DNA from: Levilactobacillus enshiensis
GTDB taxonomy: Bacteria > Bacillota > Bacilli > Lactobacillales > Lactobacillaceae
Direction of reading: 5' to 3'
NCBI RefSeq assembly: GCF_007115095.1
Contig: NZ_SULH01000003.1
Coordinates: 62,001 to 126,000, forward strand
DNA length: 64,000 nt
Part shown: one piece after another, positions 41,179-48,527 of the stretch
How positions within the stretch are numbered: position 1 is the stretch's first letter
Layout of the letters: each line of letters opens with the position of its first letter
Made by a program: the position numbers and the translations under genes
Notes under the pieces: generated by a model
Told to the model about the DNA's origin: nothing
Seen by the model: the letters and a program-made list of their open reading frames with translations, nothing else
The model's database searches: none

Positions 41179-42707
41179 TGTTCTGCTCCTTCTTGAAATG
41201 CTTTGAGACTGCTCCAACTGCCGTCCAACGCCGTCAATAGTGAGACGTAGGCGGTATACTTTTGGTCGTAAATTTTCACTTGGTCGGCACGAGGTTCATA
41301 GCGCGCCTTGACGTGTGACATCTTCGCCGCAGCGTCTTCTAAGCTCGCATACCGGCCACTGCCGACTGCCGAGGTGATGGCGCCACCCAGACCACCAAGT
41401 TCGTTGGATGCGACCAACTCGATTGGCAGGTTCAGGATATCCGCAAACATTTGCACCCAGCTTGGAGAATTCGTGCCCCCACCGGACATGCGGACGACTT
41501 GCGGCTGGTGACCCAGCACCTTCAATAGCGATTGCACGTGGTACCGGTGGGCAAAGGCAATGCCTTCGTAGACCGCGCGGACCATTTCGGACTTCGTGGT
41601 ATTGCTCCGCAGGCCGATAAAGGAACCGGTCGCTTCGGGGTCGGAATTGCTCCCATAGAGGAACGGGAAGTAGATCAGCTTGGCAAAGGTCGCGTCCGTG
41701 TTCTGCAGGAACACTTCGAGGTCGTCATAGATCGACTTTCCCTGTGCCTTGGCGTCGCGGGTCTCGGCAGTCATCAACATCTTGATAATGATGGCCAGGT
41801 TCCCCGCGGAGGTCGGACTTGACGCTTCGATCAGCTTCTTGCCGGTCGGAAAAATCGAGTTCATCAGCCCGCTGTCTTCTGGGGCCATCGTGTCATTGGG
41901 GAAGATGTTCATGTTCCAGGTGCCGGCAATCAGACTGAACTTATCGTTGTCCAAAACGCCGGTCGCAATGGCGCAGGCATCAATGTCGAACATCCCACCG
42001 AAGACGGGGGTACCCGCCTTGATCCCGGTCATCTTTTCGGCTGCCGGTGACACGACCCCGCATTGATCCGTGGCGTGGACCAGTTTTGGCATCTTATCAA
42101 ACATTTCCGGAATCCCGAAGAAGTCGAAGAGTCGCTGGTCATAAGTCTCCGTGTCCAAATTAACAAAGTTATTGCCGGACGCATCGCCAATTTCTTGGTA
42201 AACGTCGCCCGTCATCAGGAACCGAATGAAGTCCTTGTTGGACAACACCGCCCCAATCTGTGCGTAGTGTTCCGGCTCGTGTTCTTTCAGCCACCGTAAG
42301 ATAACCGGGGCTTGGCTAGGCATCACGTGTTGGTGGCTGATGGCATAGATATCGCTAACGCTACTTTCAAAGGTCGTCGCGAGTTTTTCGGCACGGCTGT
42401 CGGCCGATAGAATGCCATCCATGAAGATCTGCTGGTCGTGGTCCAGGACGTAGAGCCCTTTCCCGTGACCGACCGTCGAAATGCCGCTAATTTGGTCACC
42501 CGTTAAGTGGGCCTTGGCCAGCGCATCGTGTGCCGCTGCCCCCAGCGCCGTCCACAACTCAGCGAGGTTCGTTTCGTGAAATCCCGCCTTGCGTTCACGG
42601 TTCTTCGTGGGAAAAGCGGAGACTGCTAATTGGTCCCCCTGGTCGTTAAAGATGGCCACTTTGGTGTTGGTGCCACCGTTATCGATCGTTAAAAAGTAGC
42701 TTGCCAT
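41175..42707 (-). CDS. lyxK: FGGY-family carbohydrate kinase, probably L-xylulokinase
   Basis: This 510-aa sugar kinase has the ATPase fold of the FGGY family: the phosphate loop DNGGTNTK at the N-terminus, STVGHGKGLYVLD, MFDIDACAIATG, and the second phosphate motif RMSGGGTNSPSWVQMFADIL. Because it is followed by a 3-epimerase and a 4-epimerase of L-ribulose 5-phosphate, L-xylulose is the best substrate guess. L-ribulose or another ketopentose is possible. ATG 42707 is the start, 11 nt after AAGGAG. Upstream lies the propeller-like protein gene of the same operon, 19 nt away. Confidence 0.85.
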   Translation of the reverse strand: MASYFLTIDNGGTNTKVAIFNDQGDQLAVSAFPTKNRERKAGFHETNLAELWTALGAAAHDALAKAHLTGDQISGISTVGHGKGLYVLDHDQQIFMDGILSADSRAEKLATTFESSVSDIYAISHQHVMPSQAPVILRWLKEHEPEHYAQIGAVLSNKDFIRFLMTGDVYQEIGDASGNNFVNLDTETYDQRLFDFFGIPEMFDKMPKLVHATDQCGVVSPAAEKMTGIKAGTPVFGGMFDIDACAIATGVLDNDKFSLIAGTWNMNIFPNDTMAPEDSGLMNSIFPTGKKLIEASSPTSAGNLAIIIKMLMTAETRDAKAQGKSIYDDLEVFLQNTDATFAKLIYFPFLYGSNSDPEATGSFIGLRSNTTKSEMVRAVYEGIAFAHRYHVQSLLKVLGHQPQVVRMSGGGTNSPSWVQMFADILNLPIELVASNELGGLGGAITSAVGSGRYASLEDAAAKMSHVKARYEPRADQVKIYDQKYTAYVSLLTALDGSWSSLKAFQEGAEQ

Positions 42708-42726
42708 GTTCAGCCACACTCCTTAT

Positions 42727-43728
42727 TTATAAACTAATTGCGTACACCGCGACCTGATTGGCTTCACGGTTGGCAGACAACAGGTAGGTTTGCCCGTTCT
42801 TGTTGTAAACGTTGACGTTGCTTGGTCCCATCTTTTCGTCGATCAACTGGGCGTCTAATTTGTCGCTGGTGATCAATTCGAGGTTTTGCTTGCCAGCACG
42901 CCAGCCGAAGATGAAGTAATCACGGTCGCCCAACTTGCCACCCCAGATAGCGTGGCCAAATGGCGTATCCGCTTCGCTGCGGGAAATCGTGTTGAAGTTG
43001 TGGTCGGAAATGCGGAGATATGGGCCGTGGAAGCCTTCAATGGTCAGGTATTCCTCTTCGCCATCTTGGTTGATGTCGGCACTAAAAATGTCGGACGTTT
43101 CAACGTCCGATAATTGCGTTAACTGCCAATCTTGATCAGCGGTTGGTGGCACGAGCTTGAAGATACCTTGTACACCGGTGATCAGGGAGTAACCGTCCAT
43201 GCGCTTGTAGCCGTGGTTCTTGGTCAAACGGAAATCCAGGGCGTGGAGGTCATCGACCGTTTCGGTAGCATCGTTGTATTCGCCGACCCAAACTTTACCA
43301 GGATCAGTCCAATCGTCCGTGTCCTTCTTGGAGTTTGCGATGGAACAACCCACGTACCAGTAACCGGAACCATCGTACTTAGGGAGGATGTCAAACCGGT
43401 GGACGTAAGGGAAATCGCCCACGATAGTTTGATCCCAGTCGGTGCCGTTAAAGGTTTCCTTCACGATCCGGCAAGCGGCGGAGTTAAAGCCTGGGTAAAA
43501 CCGTTGGGTGGCTAAGAAGTTCAACGTGCCAGGAATTTGGACCATGGTCATGGTGCCCCCAACGTCAGGCCAAACCGTTGTCCGGGCAAAGTCGTTGTTC
43601 AAGTCGTACGCGTAGCAAGGCTTCTTCTCTTCGGAAGCCACAACGATATAGTCTTTATCGTCATGTTGTAGTCGCATGATTGCGTAGCAGTGATCTAATT
43701 CATCTTTAAAAACCTTATCGAATTTCAC
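42727..43728 (-). CDS. Unknown protein, probable beta-propeller, 333 aa
   Basis: I do not recognise the family. The sequence shows repeated strands with aromatic-Asp turns (DYIVVASEEKKP, FLATQRFYPGF, YWYVGCSIANSK, EEYLTIEGFHGPYLRISD, DYFIFGWRAGKQ, TYLLSANREANQVAVYA), which suggests a cytoplasmic six- or seven-bladed propeller. There is no signal peptide. Metal- or calcium-binding type Asp-rich loops (SADINQDGEEEY) are visible. It is the first gene of the operon with L-xylulokinase and the 3-epimerase, right after an LacI-type operator. It may be an aldonolactonase, dehydratase or epimerase acting before the kinase. Coupling to a sugar-acid pathway is inferred from context only. Confidence 0.6.
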   Translation of the reverse strand: MKFDKVFKDELDHCYAIMRLQHDDKDYIVVASEEKKPCYAYDLNNDFARTTVWPDVGGTMTMVQIPGTLNFLATQRFYPGFNSAACRIVKETFNGTDWDQTIVGDFPYVHRFDILPKYDGSGYWYVGCSIANSKKDTDDWTDPGKVWVGEYNDATETVDDLHALDFRLTKNHGYKRMDGYSLITGVQGIFKLVPPTADQDWQLTQLSDVETSDIFSADINQDGEEEYLTIEGFHGPYLRISDHNFNTISRSEADTPFGHAIWGGKLGDRDYFIFGWRAGKQNLELITSDKLDAQLIDEKMGPSNVNVYNKNGQTYLLSANREANQVAVYAISL

Positions 43729-43759
43729 AGTTGTTCCTCCATTTGTTTTTTCTCTTGTA

Positions 43760-43773
43760 GTTAACCGGTTAAC
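43760..43773. promoter_or_regulatory. LacI-type operator before the kinase/epimerase operon
   Basis: GTTAACCGGTTAAC is a perfect 14-bp palindrome and fits the GTTAANCGNTTAAC motif found before the yhcH and dehydrogenase genes. It lies 32 bp before the ATG of the propeller gene, a blocking position. Confidence 0.6.
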
Positions 43774-43997
43774 AATAGTCGAGTCTTATCTTACGGTTTC
43801 TCATTTTAAATGTCAATTGGGGGTGGGAATAGCCGGTCACACGTAACTCACAATGGCCATCGACTGCCTGTCCCACCAAATTTAGCGGGCCAAAGTCGTG
43901 GCAATCAGTTTCTACCATAGAGACGTTGTAACCCAGGTAGCCGAACAACATTGCAGCTAAGCCTACCAATTCTTTCATTTTCAACGTACTCTCAGTC

Positions 43998-44168
43998 GAA
44001 GGCGGTCAGGGACGTAACCCCGTGTCGGTGTGCTTAGGTCGGCCGTTCTTGCCGGCCTTAGCACACGGGCCGAGCTTTGAGACTCGTAATTTGAGGCTCA
44101 AAGTCGCCCTGAAGACCGCTTCTCAGGCTTCAGGTCTGCCCCACCGGGTGGAGTCCCTGACCGCCGAA
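43998..44168 (+). repeat. Four-stem structured element, copy F (type II)
   Basis: The closing stem GGCGGTCAGGGAC (44001-44013) with GTCCCTGACCGCC (44153-44165) is 13 bp and perfect. Inside are a long hairpin with arms GTGTGCTTAGG and CCTTAGCACAC, a CTTTGAG/CTCAAAG hairpin, and a CCTGAAG/CTTCAGG hairpin with loop ACCGCTTCTCAGG. The order matches the type I copies although stem sequences differ. It lies between the terminator of the dehydrogenase gene and the promoter of the kinase operon. Confidence 0.75.
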
Positions 44169-44189
44169 GACGAAACTGAAAGACCAGGT

Positions 44190-44233
44190 AAAAATAAAAG
44201 GGATTGGCGAAGCTTAGCTCCCCCAATCCCTTT
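44190..44233 (-). terminator. Intrinsic terminator of the dehydrogenase gene
   Basis: AAAGGGATTGG (44197-44207) pairs with CCAATCCCTTT (44223-44233). On the minus strand it is followed by TATTTTT. Confidence 0.8.
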
Positions 44234-44242
44234 ACACGAAGA

Positions 44243-45199
44243 CTAAGCGTTTACGTGGTTAAGTGCTTTACCGTCGTTAATGAATGAAATTAAGTTCTTG
44301 GAAGCTTCTTGCGCGATTGCAATCCGGGCTTCTAAAGTCCCAGTCCCAGCATGTGGCGACATGATAACGTTGTCCAAGGCCCGTAAGTCGGCGGAAACGT
44401 TTGGTTCGTTTTCGAAGACGTCTAAGCCGGCACCGGCAATTTCGCCATTCTTCAAAGCGTCAACTAAGTCAGCTTCCTTGACCAAGACACCACGAGCGGC
44501 GTTGATCAGGTAAGCGGTGTTCTTCATCTTACTGAAGACGTCGGCGTTGAAGATGCCCACCGTTGATGGTAAGGCTGGGGCGTGTAACGTGATAACATCG
44601 GCAGTCTTAACTAACGTGTCGAAGTCAACGTACTTCACATCCAGCTTCTTTTCCAAGTCACTGTCGAGTTGACGAACATCGTTGTAGATCACGTTCATGC
44701 CCAAAGCTTGGCAGAAACGACCAACTTCGGAACCGATGCGGCCCATGCCGTAGATCCCTAAGGTCTTGCCTTGAAGGCTCATGCCCATGTACTTCTTTTC
44801 GGAAACGTCCATCCAGTTACCTTCACGAACAACCTTGTCGTAGAAGAACAAGCGACGAACCGTTGCCAAGAGTAAAGCAAAGGTCATTTCAGCGGTTGGG
44901 ACCCGGACGCCCATTGGGCAGTTAGAAACGACGATACCCTTTTCCTTAGCGTAGGCGATGTCCACGTGGTCAAACCCAACACCGTTAGTCGTGATGATCT
45001 TCAGGTTCTTACCAGCATCGATCAATTCACGGTCGGCCTTCGTTCCCATTAACAGCAAGCCATCAAAGTCGGCTAAGTTGTTTAAGATCCATTCGCGGGT
45101 TTCCTTCTCGGGGTCGTAAGTGACATCAAAGGCTGCACGTAAATCCGTCAGGCCTTCTTCAGGGATGATTCCGGTAACTAGAACTTTTGCTTTACTCAT
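44243..45199 (-). CDS. D-2-hydroxyacid dehydrogenase (2-ketogluconate/glyoxylate reductase type)
   Basis: The 318-aa protein has the two-domain fold of the D-isomer-specific 2-hydroxyacid dehydrogenases: the cofactor motif GIYGMGRIGSEVG near residue 150, the catalytic Arg in INAARG, the Glu in DVFENEP, and the His in MSPHAGTGT. It would reduce a 2-keto acid with NAD(P)H. AAGGAG lies 8 nt before ATG 45199. It shares operators with the kinase/epimerase operon and the divergent LacI regulator, and neighbours it. It may reduce a keto-sugar acid, in a role like that of YiaK in E. coli, but it belongs to a different family. Confidence 0.85.
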   Translation of the reverse strand: MSKAKVLVTGIIPEEGLTDLRAAFDVTYDPEKETREWILNNLADFDGLLLMGTKADRELIDAGKNLKIITTNGVGFDHVDIAYAKEKGIVVSNCPMGVRVPTAEMTFALLLATVRRLFFYDKVVREGNWMDVSEKKYMGMSLQGKTLGIYGMGRIGSEVGRFCQALGMNVIYNDVRQLDSDLEKKLDVKYVDFDTLVKTADVITLHAPALPSTVGIFNADVFSKMKNTAYLINAARGVLVKEADLVDALKNGEIAGAGLDVFENEPNVSADLRALDNVIMSPHAGTGTLEARIAIAQEASKNLISFINDGKALNHVNA

Positions 45200-45267
45200 G
45201 GTGTATTCTCCTTAGAAATATTTTTTAAATTCAATGCGTCCCAACCACGTTTTGAAAATCATCGCTA

Positions 45268-45443
45268 GTAATACGGTTAACAAAAATAGTAGTTTTCCGT
45301 CATATCTTTCTGATAAAGAAATATACCGTCAATCTAGCGAGTAACTTTATATCTACTAGAAGCAAGCGGTTTCAACCTTTTCTAAAAAAATATGGCGACC
45401 GTATTGAATTAGTGGTAATCTTAAACGTGGTTAAGCGCTTAAC
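45268..45443. promoter_or_regulatory. Operators and cre in the dehydrogenase/regulator intergenic region
   Basis: GTTAAGCGCTTAAC (45430-45443) is a perfect palindrome of the regulon motif, and GTAATACGGTTAAC (45268-45281) is a weaker version. AGCAAGCGGTTTCA (45361-45374) matches the cre consensus in 13 of 14 positions. The remaining AT-rich 590-bp gap shows nothing else. Confidence 0.55.
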
Positions 45444-45699
45444 TACCTTACAAATGAATTCTATAGCTATCTCGCAGATTTGTCAATCACTTCTCGCGAT
45501 TGAATGTGAATCTTTTACCATTTCACAACCCAGTCGGCGCTAGTAACGCTGATTATTCCCGGCACATCGGCAAAGTAATTGCCTACTACATAGATCAATT
45601 TCACAATTTAACTTTAACAGTGGTTTTTAAAGTTAAGATGGTGGTAGAATTACTTAACAACCTAATCAGTTTTTCAAAAAAAATAGATGAAATTGCGTG

Positions 45700-45735
45700 T
45701 TGACAACGGTTTCAAACGTTCAAGCATGCTAAAAT
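45700..45735 (+). promoter_or_regulatory. Putative promoter and cre of the LacI regulator
   Basis: TGCTAAAAT (45727-45735) is an extended -10 box. TTGACA (45700-45705) is present but 24 bp away. TGACAACGGTTTCA (45701-45714) matches the cre consensus in 13 of 14 positions. Confidence 0.35.
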
Positions 45736-45821
45736 GATGATATGTTAATCAACAGACTATAAACTTTCATCGGGGACACCCCGTCCTTACGGTGACTAAC
45801 GGAACTCAGTGGAGGCTCATT

Positions 45822-46832
45822 TTGGAAAAATTTACCATTAAAGACATCGCGAAGCTTGGAGAAGTCTCCACAGCTACCGTTTCGAACTTTCTAAACGGAA
45901 ATTACGCGAAAATGTCCGTCGCGACCCGCGACAAACTGGCTAGTATCATCAATAAAACGGATTACCATCCCAGCACCACAGCCCGGAATCTCGCTAAGAA
46001 CGAGAATAAAACGATTGGGATCTCGGTCGCTGACATCACCAACCCGTTCACTTCGCCCGTGATCTCTGGCTTATCCGAACGGTGCGAAAAGTATGGCTAC
46101 AAGATGGTCTTTACCAATTCGAACAATGACGAGCGCCGAGAGATTGAAAATATCAACCGCCTGCGTGAAGAGGAAGTTGCTGGGCTGATCATTGACCCGG
46201 TCAATCCCGACAGCAGTATTTACAACCAACTGTCAAACAGTTATACGGTCATCGTCGACCGGCAAGCACGGCGAAACATGGTCGATACCATTGTGACCGA
46301 CAACATGAACTCCGTGGATACCATGGTCAAGAAGATGGTGGCCAAAGGTTACGACGATCTCTATTTCGTCAGCTGGCCATTGGATGGCGTCAGCACGCGG
46401 CTGAACCGCTACGCCGGCTTCAAACTCGCAACGAATTATTTGAACGACGACCACCTGATCACGGTGCCCTACAACACGTCACTCAACAAGAGCAGTGACT
46501 TCGACCAAACGCTGGCCAACATTCTGGCCAACAAGGGCGATAAGAAGATCGGCTTTTTCACCATGAACTCCCGGACGTTGCTCCAACTGTTAAAGTCGGC
46601 GCAACGGTTAAACTACAACTACGCCGAAGACTTTGGCGTGGCCACCTACGAAGAGTTCGAGTGGATGCAACTGATGAACCCCGGTATCAGTTGTGTGCGC
46701 CAAGATTCCTTTGCCATCGGCTGTGCCGCGATGGACCTGCTGAAAACCAAGCTGGAAACCAAGTACGACAATGAGCCCGAACCCCAAGTTAAGCTGATTC
46801 CGACTGATTTAATCGTCCGGGACAGCTTCTAA
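45822..46832 (+). CDS. LacI/GalR-family regulator of the sugar-acid/xylulose cluster
   Basis: This 336-aa protein has the LacI helix-turn-helix (TIKDIAKLGEVSTATVSNFLNG), the hinge helix and a sugar-binding core (TIGISVADITNPFTSPVISG, LIIDPVNPDSS, DTIVTDNMNSVDTMV). It resembles KdgR-type regulators of sugar acids. TTG 45822 is the start, since GTGGAGG lies 6 nt upstream and the longer frame begins before that site. Palindromes GTTAANCGNTTAAC occur before the yhcH operon, the kinase operon and the divergent dehydrogenase gene, and it is the only LacI protein among them. It is therefore the probable repressor of all three. The inducer is unknown. Confidence 0.85.
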   Translation: MEKFTIKDIAKLGEVSTATVSNFLNGNYAKMSVATRDKLASIINKTDYHPSTTARNLAKNENKTIGISVADITNPFTSPVISGLSERCEKYGYKMVFTNSNNDERREIENINRLREEEVAGLIIDPVNPDSSIYNQLSNSYTVIVDRQARRNMVDTIVTDNMNSVDTMVKKMVAKGYDDLYFVSWPLDGVSTRLNRYAGFKLATNYLNDDHLITVPYNTSLNKSSDFDQTLANILANKGDKKIGFFTMNSRTLLQLLKSAQRLNYNYAEDFGVATYEEFEWMQLMNPGISCVRQDSFAIGCAAMDLLKTKLETKYDNEPEPQVKLIPTDLIVRDSF

Positions 46833-46842
46833 ATTTACCGAT

Positions 46843-46880
46843 AAGAGATTGGCCTGCTTCTGGGTGCCAATCTCTTTTTT
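46843..46880 (+). terminator. Intrinsic terminator after the LacI regulator
   Basis: AAGAGATTGGC pairs with GCCAATCTCTT followed by TTTT. Confidence 0.85.
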
Positions 46881-46930
46881 AACCACCATTAATTCTGGTA
46901 TACTAAAAGCTCATCGGGGAGGAACTTTTT

Positions 46931-47395
46931 ATGAATAAATTAATCATCACAACCGTCCTAGTGGCTGGACTAGCTGGTGGCCTCATTCCCACCACAACGG
47001 CCCACGCTGCCAAATGGACCACTGGTGCACCCAAAGCCATTCAGGGGGCGTGGACGAAACAAGCCCGCGTAAATGGCTACTTGGGCTACCAAACTACCGT
47101 GACCACCGATGCCGTCATGTTGAGTCCCAAGTGGCTGTACGCCATGTCCGACCGGGGCCATCGCGACTATGGCGGCAATCACTTAGCCTATCAGCGTACC
47201 GGCAACGCCTACCGGTTAAAATCATACGATCGTCTTGAACAACAGTGGACCTACACGCGCATTCACCGGGCGGGCAAGACCATTACCGCTCAGGAATACG
47301 GCTACCGCAAAGCTGGCCGAGCGTTTAGAACCACAACGAGACCCAGCTACCGTTTACACTACTCGCCAAAATTGAGCACACCATTGCTTAAATAG
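46931..47395 (+). CDS. Secreted small protein of unknown function, 154 aa
   Basis: The N-terminus is a signal peptide (MNKLIITTVLVAGLAGGL, cleavage near AHA/A). The mature part of about 127 residues is strongly basic and rich in Tyr, Arg, Thr and Gly (NHLAYQRTGNAYRLKSYDRL, QEYGYRKAGRAFRTT), probably beta-rich. No cell-wall anchor is seen. It may bind the acidic cell surface, as many small secreted basic proteins of lactobacilli do. GGGGAGGA lies 8 nt before ATG 46931. No family recognised. Confidence 0.65.
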   Translation: MNKLIITTVLVAGLAGGLIPTTTAHAAKWTTGAPKAIQGAWTKQARVNGYLGYQTTVTTDAVMLSPKWLYAMSDRGHRDYGGNHLAYQRTGNAYRLKSYDRLEQQWTYTRIHRAGKTITAQEYGYRKAGRAFRTTTRPSYRLHYSPKLSTPLLK

Positions 47396-47424
47396 GCGGC
47401 GATACCTAGCATCATGATGGCCAT

Positions 47425-47467
47425 TAAAAAAGCAGATCAGGCCGCTACGCCTCATCTGCTTTTTTAA
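47425..47467. terminator. Bidirectional intrinsic terminator
   Basis: AAAAAAGCAGAT pairs with ATCTGCTTTTTT between the convergent secreted protein and thiW genes. Confidence 0.85.
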
Positions 47468-47486
47468 GTTAACTCGTGATTTCGAT

Positions 47487-47996
47487 TTATTTTCCCTGCA
47501 ATTTGTCTAACTGGGGGGCAATCAACCGCGACCACACGCTCTTGAGGACCACATACCCGATGATGACCCCGACTAAGGCGCTCATGAAGAAACTTGGTAG
47601 GAATAACCAGACGGCACCAGTCGTCCCCATCAGCCAGGCGGCCACTGGATAGGCCACAAAGGCCCCGATAATTCCTGAACCGATTAGTTCACCACACACA
47701 GCGGCTAACAGTTTTCCGGTCAGGCGAAATAGCCAGCCGCTCAAAAATGCGCCAATCATACTGCCAGGAAAGGCCAACACAGTCCCAGTTCCCATAATAT
47801 TACGAATCAATGAGGTCAAAAACGCTTGGGCCAGTGCCCACCACGGTCCCACTAAGGCCCCAGAAATCAGGTTGATCATGTGCTGGACGGGCGCCACCTT
47901 GGCCACCCCGATATTAAATGAAAACAAGCTACCGCCAATGACAGCTAACGCCACTAACATGGCCGTCAACGTCATCGGATAAATCTTCTTGGACAT
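47487..47996 (-). CDS. thiW: Thiazole ECF transporter S component ThiW
   Basis: This 169-aa protein has five to six membrane helices and the ThiW pattern: MTLTAMLVALAVIGG, NIGVAKVAPVQHMINLISG, LVGPWWALAQAFLTSLIRN and PGSMIGAFLSG. It would be the substrate-binding S component that takes up the hydroxyethylthiazole precursor of thiamine, using the shared ECF energy module encoded elsewhere. ATG 47996 follows GGGGAGCG. A TPP riboswitch and a terminator precede it, so it is made when thiamine pyrophosphate is scarce. It stands alone, without thiM or thiE, so the rest of the thiazole salvage pathway must lie outside the window. Confidence 0.9.
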   Translation of the reverse strand: MSKKIYPMTLTAMLVALAVIGGSLFSFNIGVAKVAPVQHMINLISGALVGPWWALAQAFLTSLIRNIMGTGTVLAFPGSMIGAFLSGWLFRLTGKLLAAVCGELIGSGIIGAFVAYPVAAWLMGTTGAVWLFLPSFFMSALVGVIIGYVVLKSVWSRLIAPQLDKLQGK

Positions 47997-48020
47997 AACT
48001 TTCGCTCCCCGCTTCAATTT

Positions 48021-48058
48021 CCAAAAAAGACGTCCCCCACGCAGAGTAGAGACGTCGC
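48021..48058 (-). terminator. Attenuator terminator of the thiW riboswitch
   Basis: On the minus strand GACGTC (48051-48056) pairs with GACGTC (48029-48034), followed by TTTTTT, between the riboswitch and thiW. TPP binding would favour this terminator. Confidence 0.75.
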
Positions 48059-48076
48059 CAATTTCAGCGGAACGGT

Positions 48077-48156
48077 CACTTCCCTACGCGAGTACTAGCT
48101 CACAGGTTCTAAGGGATTGGACGAATCCATCTCAGCCGCATGGCACCCCTAGTGTC
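48077..48156 (-). promoter_or_regulatory. TPP riboswitch (thi box)
   Basis: On the minus strand the element reads ACACTAGGGGTGCC, then GCGGCTGAGATGG, CCCTTAGAACCTG and GTACTCGCGTAGGGAAGTG, the conserved parts of the thi box in the right order. It precedes thiW, as expected for transcription attenuation by thiamine pyrophosphate. Confidence 0.95.
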
Positions 48157-48316
48157 TTTCTTAGTTAGTGCCACTATACCGGGTTAACGTGGGAAAGGCA
48201 ACACATTACGAGCTGTACTAATGCGTGGTAAAAACGATCAGCTTGCTGGGTATCGTCCGGCCGTTTAATCGTCGATTGGAACCAATTATCGGGTGAAACG
48301 AAAGTCGGTCTGATTC

Positions 48317-48346
48317 CTGTCATTTCTCCTCAATGACCTGTATAGT
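48317..48346 (+). promoter_or_regulatory. Promoter of the type III antitoxin RNA
   Basis: TATAGT (48341-48346) with CTGTCA (48317-48322) 18 bp upstream would start transcription near 48353, about ten bases before the first repeat. Confidence 0.45.
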
Positions 48347-48362
48347 GTACTTATCAGTTAAG

Positions 48363-48461
48363 TTGGTGATTCTCTACCGCAAGTGAGAGCTATAAAATTG
48401 GTGATTCTCTACCGCAAGTGAGAGCTATAAAATTGGTGATTCTCTACCGTAAGTGAGAGCT
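48363..48461 (+). ncRNA. Type III antitoxin RNA: 2.8 tandem 35-nt repeats (ToxI/AntiQ-like)
   Basis: The unit starts TTGGTGATTCTCTACCGC and ends AAGTGAGAGCTATAAAA. Two full units (48363-48397, 48398-48432) are identical and a third (48433-48461) is cut after 28-29 nt with one base change (C to T). There are no spacers, so this is not a CRISPR. A terminator and a ToxN/AbiQ-like gene follow directly. AntiQ of Lactococcus AbiQ is also 2.8 repeats of 35 nt. The RNA would be cut by the toxin into single units that wrap around it and inhibit it. Confidence 0.85.
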
Positions 48462-48467
48462 TTGTTC

Positions 48468-48498
48468 AAAGGAGCTGCCTATCAGCTCCTTTTTTTTT
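48468..48498 (+). terminator. Intrinsic terminator between antitoxin repeats and toxin
   Basis: AAAGGAGCTG (48468-48477) pairs with CAGCTCCTTT (48483-48492), followed by more T. In type III systems this terminator lets only some transcripts reach the toxin gene. Confidence 0.85.
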
Positions 48499-48527
48499 AC
48501 AAAAATCCATGATTACCTGGAGGTCTT

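Noticed and set aside
43769-43984. 71-codon minus-strand frame with a hydrophobic start
   Set aside because: It has only a weak binding site and overlaps the LacI-type operator and promoter of the kinase operon, so I could not support it as a gene.
44022-44246. 74-codon open frame over element F
   Set aside because: It covers the hairpins of the element and runs into the terminator of the dehydrogenase gene.
48363-48461. Tandem repeats resembling a CRISPR array
   Set aside because: Units are directly joined with no spacers and a toxin gene follows a terminator, which fits a type III antitoxin RNA instead.
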